From Cloeon dipterum (taxonomy: Eukaryota; Arthropoda; Insecta; Ephemeroptera; Baetidae), in NCBI RefSeq assembly GCF_949628265.1, contig NC_088787.1, positions 1,974,501 through 2,038,500 of the forward strand: a stretch of 64,000 bases of DNA, read 5' to 3'. Under the pieces are notes generated by a model. That model was given only the letters and a program-made list of their open reading frames with translations. It had not been told where the DNA came from and ran no database searches. The position numbers and the translations under genes are program-made. How positions within the stretch are numbered: position 1 is the stretch's first letter; every line of letters begins with the position of its first letter. This document shows, piece by piece, positions 22,716 through 32,800 of this stretch.

Positions 22716-25135
22716 TCATGGCAGGATTTTCAGGTACTGCGCCGATTCAGAAGAAGTGTCATCGAAACGTGGTGTGGAGTAATCCGGTGCAACTTCATCG
22801 TAGAGAGGTTCCGGTTCAGGAGGGCCGACGTCGTCGTTTTCGACTGGAGCAAGAGGCGCCTCTCCAAAATTCTCGAAAGTCCGCGGCCTCTCAGGCATCG
22901 CTTTCACTCTTCTCGCCGATCGCGGGCTGAGACATATCGGCTGCTCGTAGAGACCAGGAGAAGGGGGCGTGGCACCAACCTGGTCGTATTTGACTTCATC
23001 GTACAGTCCTTCCTCGGCGCCGACGTTTTCGTACTCGGCGGCGCCTCCCGAATCTCCATATTGGACTTCGTGGTACTCGGGTGGCTCGTTGGGAAAGACG
23101 GACATTTCCTGGGTCTCGTTGGTGTTTGATGGAAGGGAATTATTGTTCCTCCTGTGTCTCAGGATGAGCCAAAGAATGACCAGACTCGGCAGGATTACGC
23201 AGAACACGATGGAGCAGATCAGAATGACGGATAGTTCTGTAATAGCGGTAAACAGAAGGCATTTAATTGGGTTTTTGGAAGATCGGAATGATAATGTCGT
23301 TTTTTTCTAGCATGAGAATATGTCTGTCATCACAATCAAAAAATTTAGTCGAAAGTATATTGAAAATTGGTTCTCTAACGGTTTCTGCAATGCATTGAAT
23401 GGAATTTTGAAATTATTAATTATTTAAATAATCTCAAAAGCACTGGAAACCTTTTTTCATTATTTTTTGCATTAAAAAGTTGTCTCTGTTCAGATGAAAC
23501 TCACCTGGCGAGGCTTTGAGAGATTTGGCTCCGACTGCAGCCTTCAAAAGCCTGTATCTTGGCTTTCCTTTGTAGTTTAACGAAATCATCCAAAGGGTTC
23601 CATTTTGGTCCAGGGCAAAAGTAAAGGGGCAAGAGGATTCCAGACCAGTGTCCTATAATAAGCAATTGCACCGGCTCAACGATAGTGAAAACTACGAAAA
23701 GTGATTGGTAGTTGAATGAAAAATATATTATTGAAATGCAACAGTTAGATTTTGATCCTGTTAAAAAATAAATCATTTCGCGTATGTGAGCTAGGACAAG
23801 TTTTAGATTAAATTAAAGTTGAGACCAACGATAGTTTATTTTTCCTGCCACAAAACACTGCACGATTTTTTTTATTAAATTTTAACTTCCTGCGACTATA
23901 AAAGCACAAGAAAATATGTATGTAGAATAATTTCCGTCTCTGACTAACGAACCCGTTTTAGTACAAATTAATCCAAACTAATATTTGAATGTAATTGGCT
24001 GATTCATTAGGAGATATTTAATATCCAGATTTCAAAAATCATAATTTTGAATTACTGAACTTGACTTTCGCCAAACTAGATCAAAATTGTGTATTCTGTA
24101 CTGAAACGTTATTTTAAAATGGTGACCTCTCTACCTCATAAAAAGGCTGCTCCTCAAATGGCTGGGATGTGTTCCAGTAGTGTACGTAATTCGCCCTAAA
24201 AAAGGCAGCTAACATATTCCCGTTGTTGTCCACCAGAATTCTGCATGGCAGTGCAGTCCATTTTCCGATTAGTTCCGGATTAGCAGTTCTAGTTCCGTTG
24301 CGGAGTGTGGCAGTGGAACGAATTGAATACAGCTCTTTCGAGCGCCAATCGCCAAGGTAAAGATGTCTTGGTTCCTCCTTAGGGGACAGTGCAATGGAAT
24401 AAAACACGATTCCTGGCGTGTCCACTGTCCAAGACTGGTTTCTTTCCAGACTAAACACGACAATGTTGACATCACGCTTATGCAAGATGTAGGCGAAGGT
24501 TCCGTGTGGCGTTTCATCCAGCACCAAGTCGTGCATAAAATAGCGAAAAGAAAATCGATGAATTAGTTTGGTTTGATCGTTGTTGATTAAATCGATGGTC
24601 CATATTTTGTCATTGCATTTGTCGCTACCACTGTCCAACACCCACAGTCTTCCAACGGAATCCACTTGCAGCCCTTTTGCAACTTCAATTTTGTTGCAGT
24701 CTCCATTCCCCTGCAAACAGAGGAAATGATTTTTGACGCAGACGAGCGCATTGTTGCTTTTTGCAACTAAAATTTAAATTGGTGACCTGGCATTGTATTT
24801 TTGCAACTTACATTCATGTCCCACGAAGGGAATGGAGTGAGCTTCGGGGCTGCAGAGGACGCGCTGCTCGTCGGCAAGACAACCAGAGTGACAGGAATGT
24901 TATTATATTTAAATAGGCTGAGGAAGATCCTTGTTCCGTAGACAGCCATGTATCGAGGTTCAACATTGTCTGGTATGAAAGTTCTATTTTGCAAGACTTC
25001 TGTCCTGTTTGCCTCGGAGGGCCACACGTAATCCAATTCATTCCACTCGAAGATTTGACTGAAGTTATCGGCTCCGGTGCATATGGCCAGCGATGAGAGG
25101 TCGAGCAAGAAAATGGCGCAAAAGAACGGAGACAT
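22716..25135 (-). CDS. Yellow/MRJP-family receptor-like protein with tyrosine-rich cytoplasmic tail (gene 3)
   Basis: Coding exons 25135-24812, 24710-24135, 23652-23505 and 23236-22716 join to 522 aa; the acceptor before the start is at 25157. The ectodomain has a signal peptide (MSPFFCAIFLLDLSSLAI), FEWNELDYVWPS, GLQVDSVGRLWVLDSG and HDLVLDETPHGTFAYI. The last exon opens with a membrane helix (VILICSIVFCVILPSLVILWLIL), then RHRRN as a stop-transfer signal. A cytoplasmic tail of about 150 residues follows, with YHEV, YENV, YDEV, YDQV, YEQP and a second YDEV. YENV fits the YxN docking pattern for Grb2/Drk-type SH2 domains. The tail also holds QEMSVFP, echoed as QEMSVLP in gene 4. A tail of this kind is not typical of Yellow proteins as I know them. 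Confidence 0.85.
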
Positions 25136-25159
25136 TCTTCCAGCTTCTTATTCCAACTG

Positions 25160-25829
25160 TTCACAAAAGGCACGAAATCAAAAAATAAAACCGTACGTTA
25201 TTATAACGGGAAATTTTTGAAAGGAACGACGAACGAGCCCATCAAATGTGCAATTTTAAGCCATGCAAACAAAGCTAGAAATAATCTGCAGCCATCTGTA
25301 AAAACTCAAACAATTTTAAAATCGCACCAATATGAAAATTTGAGAGAAATTGAAGTAAATTTAAAAACGAAATAAATCCCACGGGTAAAATTATCTTTTC
25401 TCGACGGAAACATGAAGCAAACACAACGTGCACATGCCAAAAGTAAAGCAGCTGAACTCAATTTCCAGGATCATAATTACTAAATAGCAATATTTAAATT
25501 AAATGGGTGAGGGAAAGCATTAAAAGCGGGGCAAAAAACTGTTTCCTTTGGCGGAGGAAGGCTTGATTTCTTGCTCGAAATTCTTATCGCTCTTTTCGTT
25601 CGCGTGGATGCGACAGTCGCGAGAGAATTTGTAAGTAACGAGCATAGCATTGATCCTAGAATTCATTGCTTTTTCAATTTATTTTAATGCTGTTTTTTTA
25701 TTAATTAAATCAGAATTAAAAACAACAGGCTGCACGGAAGACGGAAGTGGTAATAGACGTACACTCGCTGCCTTTTCTTGATAAGAATTTGAGCAAAGCT
25801 GCAAGCAGTTAAAATCTTTTTATTTGTTA
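25160..25829. other. Upstream region of yellow-like gene 3
   Basis: Should contain the leader exon and promoter of gene 3 on the minus strand. I could not fix a TATA/initiator pair. Confidence 0.4.
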
Positions 25830-26401
25830 TTAATAACAATTTAAAAATAAATCGACAGGAATTAGAGGAAAATTTAAAAGAGACTTTTTCCATGCGTCGA
25901 CCGAAGGAGGTTTGCCAGAGAACGTGCGTCGTCCCTGACTTTCTCTTGAGGCTCAAAAAGAATGGAAATTGCCAAAAAATGTATTTTACGGCTTTATTTT
26001 CCCCTTGATCGTAATTAATTTCAAGCAAAAATGTTTTTTGATACAGTAGATAATTTATTATACAAAAAATTAAATAAATAATGCAAAAAACTATATATTT
26101 TAAAGATAAAAAAGTAGCCTGTGTCGACAATAAGTTAAGGCAAACATAACTTACCCCGGTGAAAGGGCGCCGCAGGCGGCTGTGCGGCACTTCTTTTGCG
26201 CTCGTCAGATCGGTGATTGCCGCTCCGCATCCGCACACTCGCCTCTGCTCGCGTTTTTGATAAGAGTGTTGTGTGGTTTTCCATTTCCATGTCCTCCGCA
26301 AACACGTAATTATGCCAAGTAAGGGGGATTTCTAGCAGTGATAAAGAGACCATATAGGTGGTTTTTTGTATTTCCGACAATTCAAACAGTGGGAAGTCCA
26401 T
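25830..26401 (-). CDS. Small two-exon gene of unknown function
   Basis: Exon 26401-26155 starts MDFPLFELSEIQKTTYMVSL and ends at a strong donor (CGGG|GTAAGT). Exon 25951-25830 continues in phase (SRESQGRRTFSGKPPSVDAW) to a stop, and an AATAAA follows within ten bases. The product would be 122 aa, basic in the middle, with no signal peptide or membrane helix. No family recognised. The second acceptor (TTTTTGAG) is modest, so the 3' part is the weaker half. Confidence 0.4.
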
Positions 26402-27189
26402 TTTTCACTCGTCAAAAAGGAAAAAATAAGCGGCGGAAGAGTGCGGTCAATCTCCAAGGCGTGAACACAAATCAGAATCGTGGTATGCTTTCTTTCTATT
26501 CTACTTGATTAGCTCTCAAATTTGAAAAGTGCAACACGCTTTTTCTCTTAACTATTCTGAATTTCCTATTAACCAGAAAAAATATATCAGAGTAAAGTGA
26601 ATGCGCGCGCTCCCCATCATAGCAGAAGATAACGAGCTCTGAACTGACAATGAGTTGCCCTAGTGATGAGTTTTAAGGTCGCAACCGGAAGATGGCGCTA
26701 CAAATACTGTTTCCAGTCGGGACTAAATCAGAGAGTAAGAACTTGACCGCTTCACCACCATGTGTCCTTTTTCCCACCGCTTTCCTAAAATAATGCAGAG
26801 CACCAGGATATTCGAGCGTTGATAAAGTGCCGCTGAAAGGAAATAATTTAACCTCAGCCGCAGAAACATGCGAGTGAAATGAATGCTGTGAACTGGAAAG
26901 GAAACAAACCGATGAACACTATACATGGGTTTTTATCGCCAAAGTGAGAGAGCCGGAGCCGGAGCAGGGCGCCCTTGCGTCCTTTTTACAAGTCGACCTG
27001 GGACGGTGGTTTCCCTTTGCAGGGGTCGTTTGATGTGCCAGGCTACCGAGAGCCTGAGGTGTCTAATGGGCCAATTTTAAGTTCAAAGGAAATTAATAAT
27101 TAATTGCCTTGCAAATTATTGAGACCAAGATCAAGTGCTTTCAGATAATATGTTAAGTTCGGTGCTTGGCAAACAAAGGAGGATTTTTA
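26402..27189. other. Intergenic
   Basis: No supported exon. A phrase of about 60 bp at 26441-26500 (GTCAATCTCCAAGGCG, GAACACAAATCAGAATCG) recurs diverged at 35626-35690. Confidence 0.45.
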
Positions 27190-27799
27190 ATCAATATAGT
27201 TTTGTAATTATTGTTTTAATTTACAATTTTTTGTTAGAAAAATATTATTTAATCGGGTAGAGAAAGAGAAAACCGAATAAAATTTTTGAACAGAAGAAGT
27301 TGCAGCTGTCAAATAGGATTTAAGGAATTTTGTCTTCTTGAAATAGCAGAGATTTCTCTCTTTGAATAAAAAATACAATGGACTGATCCCTCCCAGGTAG
27401 AGTTTACGCAATCTCATCCCCGTTTCCCCTCTTTTCAATTGTTGCTCAGCATTGAGCAGGGCCGGACGTTTTTGTCGACCGCTGCGATTCCGATTTTTTT
27501 CCGGAATTTCCTGCAACTGTAACATTTCATTTTTAAGGTAAAGTATTGCATAATATACGAGATATGATTTTAAAACTTTCGCCTTTCTAATAGCCATCAG
27601 CCCTAAATTAAGGCATGCAGAAAAACTTTCGTAATTTCATATATTGATTTATTTTATCACGCGTGTATTTTGTTCATTTTTTAATGTAAAACAAGAATAT
27701 TTGTCTGCCAATCAACCAAAATCGATTTCATATAGTAAGCGAAAAAATCTCTGAAATCCGACGGAAACGTAAAAAACCGTTACTTTGGTCGTTTTTGAG

Positions 27800-27962
27800 T
27801 AAACCAATCCAAAAGTGCCACAAGAATGCAACTGACCAATCAGAGGAAGGATGAGCGGCTCCCTGATTGGCTGATTATGACGATGCGTTCGCCTAAAAGA
27901 TCGAGACGGCAGCGCCACAGTATTAATGATTGGTCGCCGGCGTTTTCGTGGAATCTTTTGAT
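27800..27962 (+). promoter_or_regulatory. Cluster of CCAAT/ATTGG boxes upstream of the adaptor-like gene
   Basis: Five CCAAT cores in alternating orientation (about 27804, 27838, 27868, 27925 and 27956) precede the gene at 28107. Four are kept in the second copy (43222-43405). Paired ACCAATCAG...TGATTGGCT of this kind suits NF-Y binding. Similar pairs occur at 1947-1983 and 32114-32178. Confidence 0.5.
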
Positions 27963-28106
27963 TGGCCAACACAAAAAAAAACCGCCAAAATAAACGGTTT
28001 TACGTTATCACCGCGATTAACGACAAGGTTGTTCCGAATTTGAAAAGCAGAATAATACAACTAAACTCGTTTGTAGGGATTGAGAACGTGTATAAAAAGC
28101 GAAGAA

Positions 28107-28649
28107 ATGGAGAGCCCTGTACCAACGTGTACCAAAATCGCTACCCCGACCGAGAAGCAGCAGGAAAGGAGCTTCCAATTCGACGACCTCCATTGGCTTT
28201 TGATCTGCATCGTGCTCTTGTTGGGTTCCATCATTATTTGGCTCTTTCTCAAACCGAAGAAGTACACCTCGATTGCGAACCGGAACCAGGAAGAGGAAAT
28301 ATCGTTCGCCAGCACCGAATCGTCAGACGTGTACCAAGAAATCCCAGACGTACCCGCAAATGACGACGACGGCGCCAACCTTGCATTGCAACCCGCCGAA
28401 ACGAACGACGTTCACTACCTTCCAATGCGCCCCATTTTACCAGGCAAAAGGAACAACAACGTGTACGTGGAAATGCGCCCTGCACCTCTACCAGCCATGC
28501 ACGCGGAAACAAACTACATCAATGTTGCCCCTCTGCCGAAAATTGGCAGCCTTCCGAGGGCTAACCTGGCACAGGCGGACTCTGCTCCAGAGAGACAGCC
28601 CAGCCAGGAGGAATTGATAAATGAGAAAGAGCGACGAACTTGGTTTTAA
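28107..28649 (+). CDS. Single-pass membrane adaptor-like protein with tyrosine motifs, copy 1
   Basis: Intronless frame of 180 aa. The start at 28107 (MESPVPT) is the one conserved in copy 2. About 27 polar residues precede one hydrophobic helix (LLICIVLLLGSIIIWLFL) and a KPKK stop-transfer, so an N-outside, C-inside topology without signal peptide is expected. The tail carries YQEIP, YLPM, YVEM and YINV. YxxM is the docking pattern of the PI3-kinase p85 SH2 domain, and YINV fits the YxN pattern of Grb2/Drk. The overall layout matches transmembrane adaptor proteins such as LAT, PAG and LAX, but there is no clear sequence homology by eye. Reading-frame conservation with copy 2 supports coding. 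Confidence 0.7.
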   Translation: MESPVPTCTKIATPTEKQQERSFQFDDLHWLLICIVLLLGSIIIWLFLKPKKYTSIANRNQEEEISFASTESSDVYQEIPDVPANDDDGANLALQPAETNDVHYLPMRPILPGKRNNNVYVEMRPAPLPAMHAETNYINVAPLPKIGSLPRANLAQADSAPERQPSQEELINEKERRTWF

Positions 28650-29214
28650 ATCCTAGCAAAGAAGCGATGGACAATGCGAATGTTTCGCATTTGAAACATT
28701 CTATTTGAATTTCCATGTCTAAATTCTTTTTGATTGCATCCAATTTCTTTAGAAATCTAAGCAGAAATATATCGATAAATTTTGCAATCATCCACTTGAA
28801 TTCTTATTGAAAAATATACCTAATAAAAAAGTAAATACATATATAGGTGACCGGCAGGACTTCAAAGAGAAACAGGTTGCGTATATTCGCAATTTAAATT
28901 TTATTTTTCGTACTGGAGTCCAGCAGGTTATGATCTGCATTAGTTGTGACCGGTCAGTAGTCAATATGGCGTCGAATTTTATAATTGTTTGAATATTCGA
29001 CCATTTTTAAGCTGCGCAGTAAACGTTTGCGCATCTTAAGCATGCGCAGTACGTCCAGATCGCTTCTCCATCTCACAGGGAGGCTGAAACTCATCATTTC
29101 TGTATAAGAGGAAATAACTATATTAGTGATTAAATCACGATGACTGTCTGCTCATGATAATGCAAAGTTTGGTTATTAAATTATTGTGAAAACATTTTCA
29201 TCGCTATGCAAAAT
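28650..29214. other. 3' flank of adaptor-like copy 1
   Basis: Contains the tail of the segmental duplication (to about 29060). NRF-1-like GCATGCGCAG lies at about 29041. No exon. Confidence 0.5.
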
Positions 29215-29870
29215 TTAAAATCTACAATCGCGCGGTGCTTTTGCGTTCTCCATGTTTTTGCTCTCTTTTAACAGAAAGCCTGTTTGTGGTGGACGTGAGT
29301 CCGGATGTGCATGCGGTGTGCGCGCATGACGGAATTGAAGCGTAACTATAGAACTAGAGCACTTCCATAAGAACTGCTCTCGCCAAATTATTTCAGCAAA
29401 AGAAAACAATCTGTCAGGTTTTTTCATTTCTCTTCCAAGTCAATGGGGCAACCTGCCCTTTCTGAAAGAATCCTGACCGGCCTTCAACCTTCTGGGCAAC
29501 AGTAAAGTCAATTTATTATACAATAACTTTCTGCAGTCTTTTTGCAAATTTTGAAACTTAAAATGTGCTGTGCTTGAGCTCTCTTGAGTATAGTTTTGCT
29601 CTATTTAGATAGGAAGTCTGTTTGAAACCATTTTGTGGTGGACGTGACTTTACGTGAGTCTGCATGTGCCTGGTGTGCGCGCATCAAGGCAACGAAGCCG
29701 GACAAGCACTTCCGTGAAAACTGCTCTTGCAACATTATTTCAGCAAAAGCACAAGCTGACAGGAAACAGTCTGTCTGGTCGCTGGTGTTGAACATCACTT
29801 TTAACAGAGTGAAAACGCAACATGGTTGTGGTGAAAAGGCTCCTTTTTCGAGTCCTGCTTCTGCTCTCCC
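29215..29870 (+). repeat. Left arm of inverted repeat carrying a promoter and first exon
   Basis: Matches 31390-32010 in inverted orientation over about 600 bp (for example GTGGTGGACGTGAGTCCGGA and GGGGCAACCTGCCC). The arm itself contains two diverged tandem blocks starting near 29240 and 29600. It extends into the first exon of the lectin-domain gene: ATGGTTGTGG is present in both arms. Confidence 0.8.
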
Positions 29871-32800
29871 TCCTTGTAATCGTTGCAGGTTTGTTTAGAA
29901 TGTGTAATATGCAGGACTGGACTTACGTTATATTTTCTTTAGAGGTTTGGGGTGCAACCACTCGCAGGAAGAAATCAACCACCACAACCCCGAAAAAAAG
30001 GATCAGGAAATCAACAACTAGAACAACAGTCAAGTCAACGACCACCAGTCCGAAAACCGAGAGTCCGATTTATCAATTTTGCAGAAACTACAATCGAATA
30101 AAAAAGGTTTGGTTCGTAATTTAACTGCAATTATTTTTATAATGTTTTTTTAATAAATCAGAAAGTGCACGACACGGCACAAAGTGAAGGTTAACCATCA
30201 TTTTTCTTTTATTTTACATATTTAAATTTGTATACCTTATTCAAAGATTTCATCATAGGAACACGTGGTAAATAATATCTTGGGTCAAAAGAAAAAAAAT
30301 TCAATTAATTTGCGTCAAAGATTTCATAACCGAAATATTTGACGATCGAGACAGGCAGCACGGATCATTCTATCAAAGGGGCAGAAAACAGTTGAAATTT
30401 CATTTTGAAAGCTTTTACAAAGTAAACAGTACAGTATATTATATTCCGAAACTTAGAATTAACTCGATATTTTCCCTTCAAATAGGTTGAGTACGACAGA
30501 GCAGTGGAGGCGTGTTTGTACCGGAAACTGCACCTGCTGGCGCTCGACACGGCCGACGAAATCGATGATTTTTATTTTTACTGGAGGGGAGAAATAGTTG
30601 GATATGGTAATTACTCCGGTCTAAATTAATAATTTTAAAATATAACCTTTTGTTTCAGAGGACAGAGAGTTTTTGTGGACGAGTGCAGCGCCGTGTTCGA
30701 AAAGCGATCCGCTGAACAAAGCCACGAATTCATGCTCCAGCGTCACCTGGTGTCCAAACAACGTGGAAACTCGACTTAACTACACGTTGAATTTAAGCAA
30801 CTTTACTCGGCCCTACTGCATTATTTTTAGAACCACGGGGAAAAAATTCGAACCGATGGATTGCTCCTTTAAATCTATTTTTTCGTGCGAGGTGATTCAA
30901 GTCGTTAGCTTCTTTAATAAATATATTTGCATTCTTGGATTTAGTCAGCGTGCTCGAGGCCCATTTTACCGCCAAAGAATGAGTGCCAGAAAGATGTAAA
31001 TGGAAATTAATGAGATGTGAATAATTAAGGAAACAATGAAATTTTGGCAGGAGTCCTTATTTGAAGTAATTGGCGGGAAAACCTACCTTGGAAAAGGTTC
31101 CTTTTGAATTTTCCATTTAGAAACATTTAAGAATTTTAAAACAGAACATAACATCCGTGGCACGTGGGAGCAAACCAAATTTGGCTTTTATTTCCTTGGA
31201 GAGAAATTGGTATTTTTCATAAAAGTTTCCCAAACAAATTAAAAATATATTCTCGAAGGTGAACTGGAAGGAGAATTGGATGACATGCTGCAGTCTGGGC
31301 CTCAAACCTTTAGCTGTGACGAACGATCTTTGGGACCATTTCAAGAAAGCGAATAACTGTAAATATCTTTACAAATCGTTCCCAAATATGGTTTTTGGAC
31401 GTAGCCCCCATCCTTTTCGCCACAACCATGTTGGGTTTTCGCTCTGTTCAAAGTGACTTTCAACGCCAGCGACCAGACAGACTGTTTCCTGTCAGCTTGT
31501 GCTTTTGCTGAAATAATGTTGCAAGAGCAGTTTTCACGGAAGTGCTTGTTCCACTTCGTTGCCTTTATGTGCGCACACCAGGCACATGCACACTTCATAT
31601 AAAGTCACGTCCACCACAAAATGGTTTCAAACAGACTTCCTGTCTAAGCAGAGCAAAACTACACTCAGGAGAGCCCAAGCACAGCACATTTTAAGTTTCA
31701 AAATTTGCAAAAAGACTGCAGAAAGTTATTGCATGGTAAATTGACTTATTTACTGTTTGCCAGAAGATTGAAGGGCGGTTAGGATTCTTTTGGAAAGGGC
31801 AGGTTGCCCCATTGAATTGGAAGAGAAATGAAAAAACCTGTTGAAAGATTGTTTTCTTTTAATGAAATAATTTAGCGAGAGCAGTTCTTATGGAAGTGCT
31901 CAAGTTCTAGTTACTCTTCAATTCCGTCATGCGCGCACACCGCATGCACATCCGGACTCACGTCCACCACAAACAGGCTTTCAAGAGAACAAAAATATGG
32001 AGAGTGCATGGACAGATGGTCAATTTTCGTTTTTAAAACGAAAATCAGTGAAAACGTAGAAATCGTTAATTAGGCGGATATTTTCCGTCACTAGCGCCAC
32101 AAGAACGTCGGCGACCAATGAGAGAAGCGAGTGAAACAGCTGTAGCTTTGGTTTACTGTCGCTGCTGTCTCGATTAGGCCAATCAGAGACGGAGAGAGCA
32201 CCCGATGGGTCGTCGGCGTTCTGTGTAACGGTTTGTGATCGGTCCAGACCCTAAATACCTCCAAAGTTTTACGTTTCCGCCGATTTTTGGCACGTTGAGT
32301 GGGAAAAACCTGATTCGAAGATCCAGTGATCGATTGGCCCAGTCTAAAAACCACTTTTTTGCAGCCGTGCAGAATTTGGTTTACTGGTCGGCAATGAATC
32401 GAAATGGATGTCCTCTTCACTTCGAAAACTTCCTCCACAACTTATCAGCAACGTCCCTAAATAGTATACATGGAATCAGGAAAGGAGGGTCTTGCGTGGC
32501 CGTTTCGTTTCGAGAAAAAGTCAACATTGAGATTGACCCTGCTATAGTATTTAAGACCACCGCCTGCGCATCCAAACTGCTGTTGGGCTGCGAAGAAACG
32601 GAAAAGACCTTCGAAATCAGGGTTAAAAATGTTTAAAACTTTTTTTGTATCTCAAATTTATCTGGTTCAAGGAGGACACAATAAGCAACTGCGACCTTCC
32701 AGAGTGCACAGGGCTACCCGATTGCGTAATGGAAGTACGATTGCGAATCCTAGGAACTTTTGACAAAATTATTGAGATTTTTTGCAGCATGATTTTTTCC

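Larger units (their letters stand above)
27190..29060. repeat. Segmental duplication, copy 1
   Basis: Collinear with about 42600-44430 in the same orientation, interrupted by small indels. Shared landmarks are GATCCCTCCCAGGTAGAGTT, the CCAAT-box cluster, the small membrane-protein gene and the tail segment GCTGCGCAGTAAAC with CTTAAGCATGCGCAGTA. Confidence 0.85.

Noticed and set aside
27208-27597. Minus-strand frame of 129 aa in the segmental duplication
   Set aside because: The homologous region in copy 2 (42600-42990) has a shifted frame and a stop despite high nucleotide similarity, so it is probably non-coding.
28088-28097. TATAAAA just upstream of the adaptor-like start codon
   Set aside because: Only about ten bases before the ATG and altered in the second copy, so it cannot act as the TATA box of this gene.
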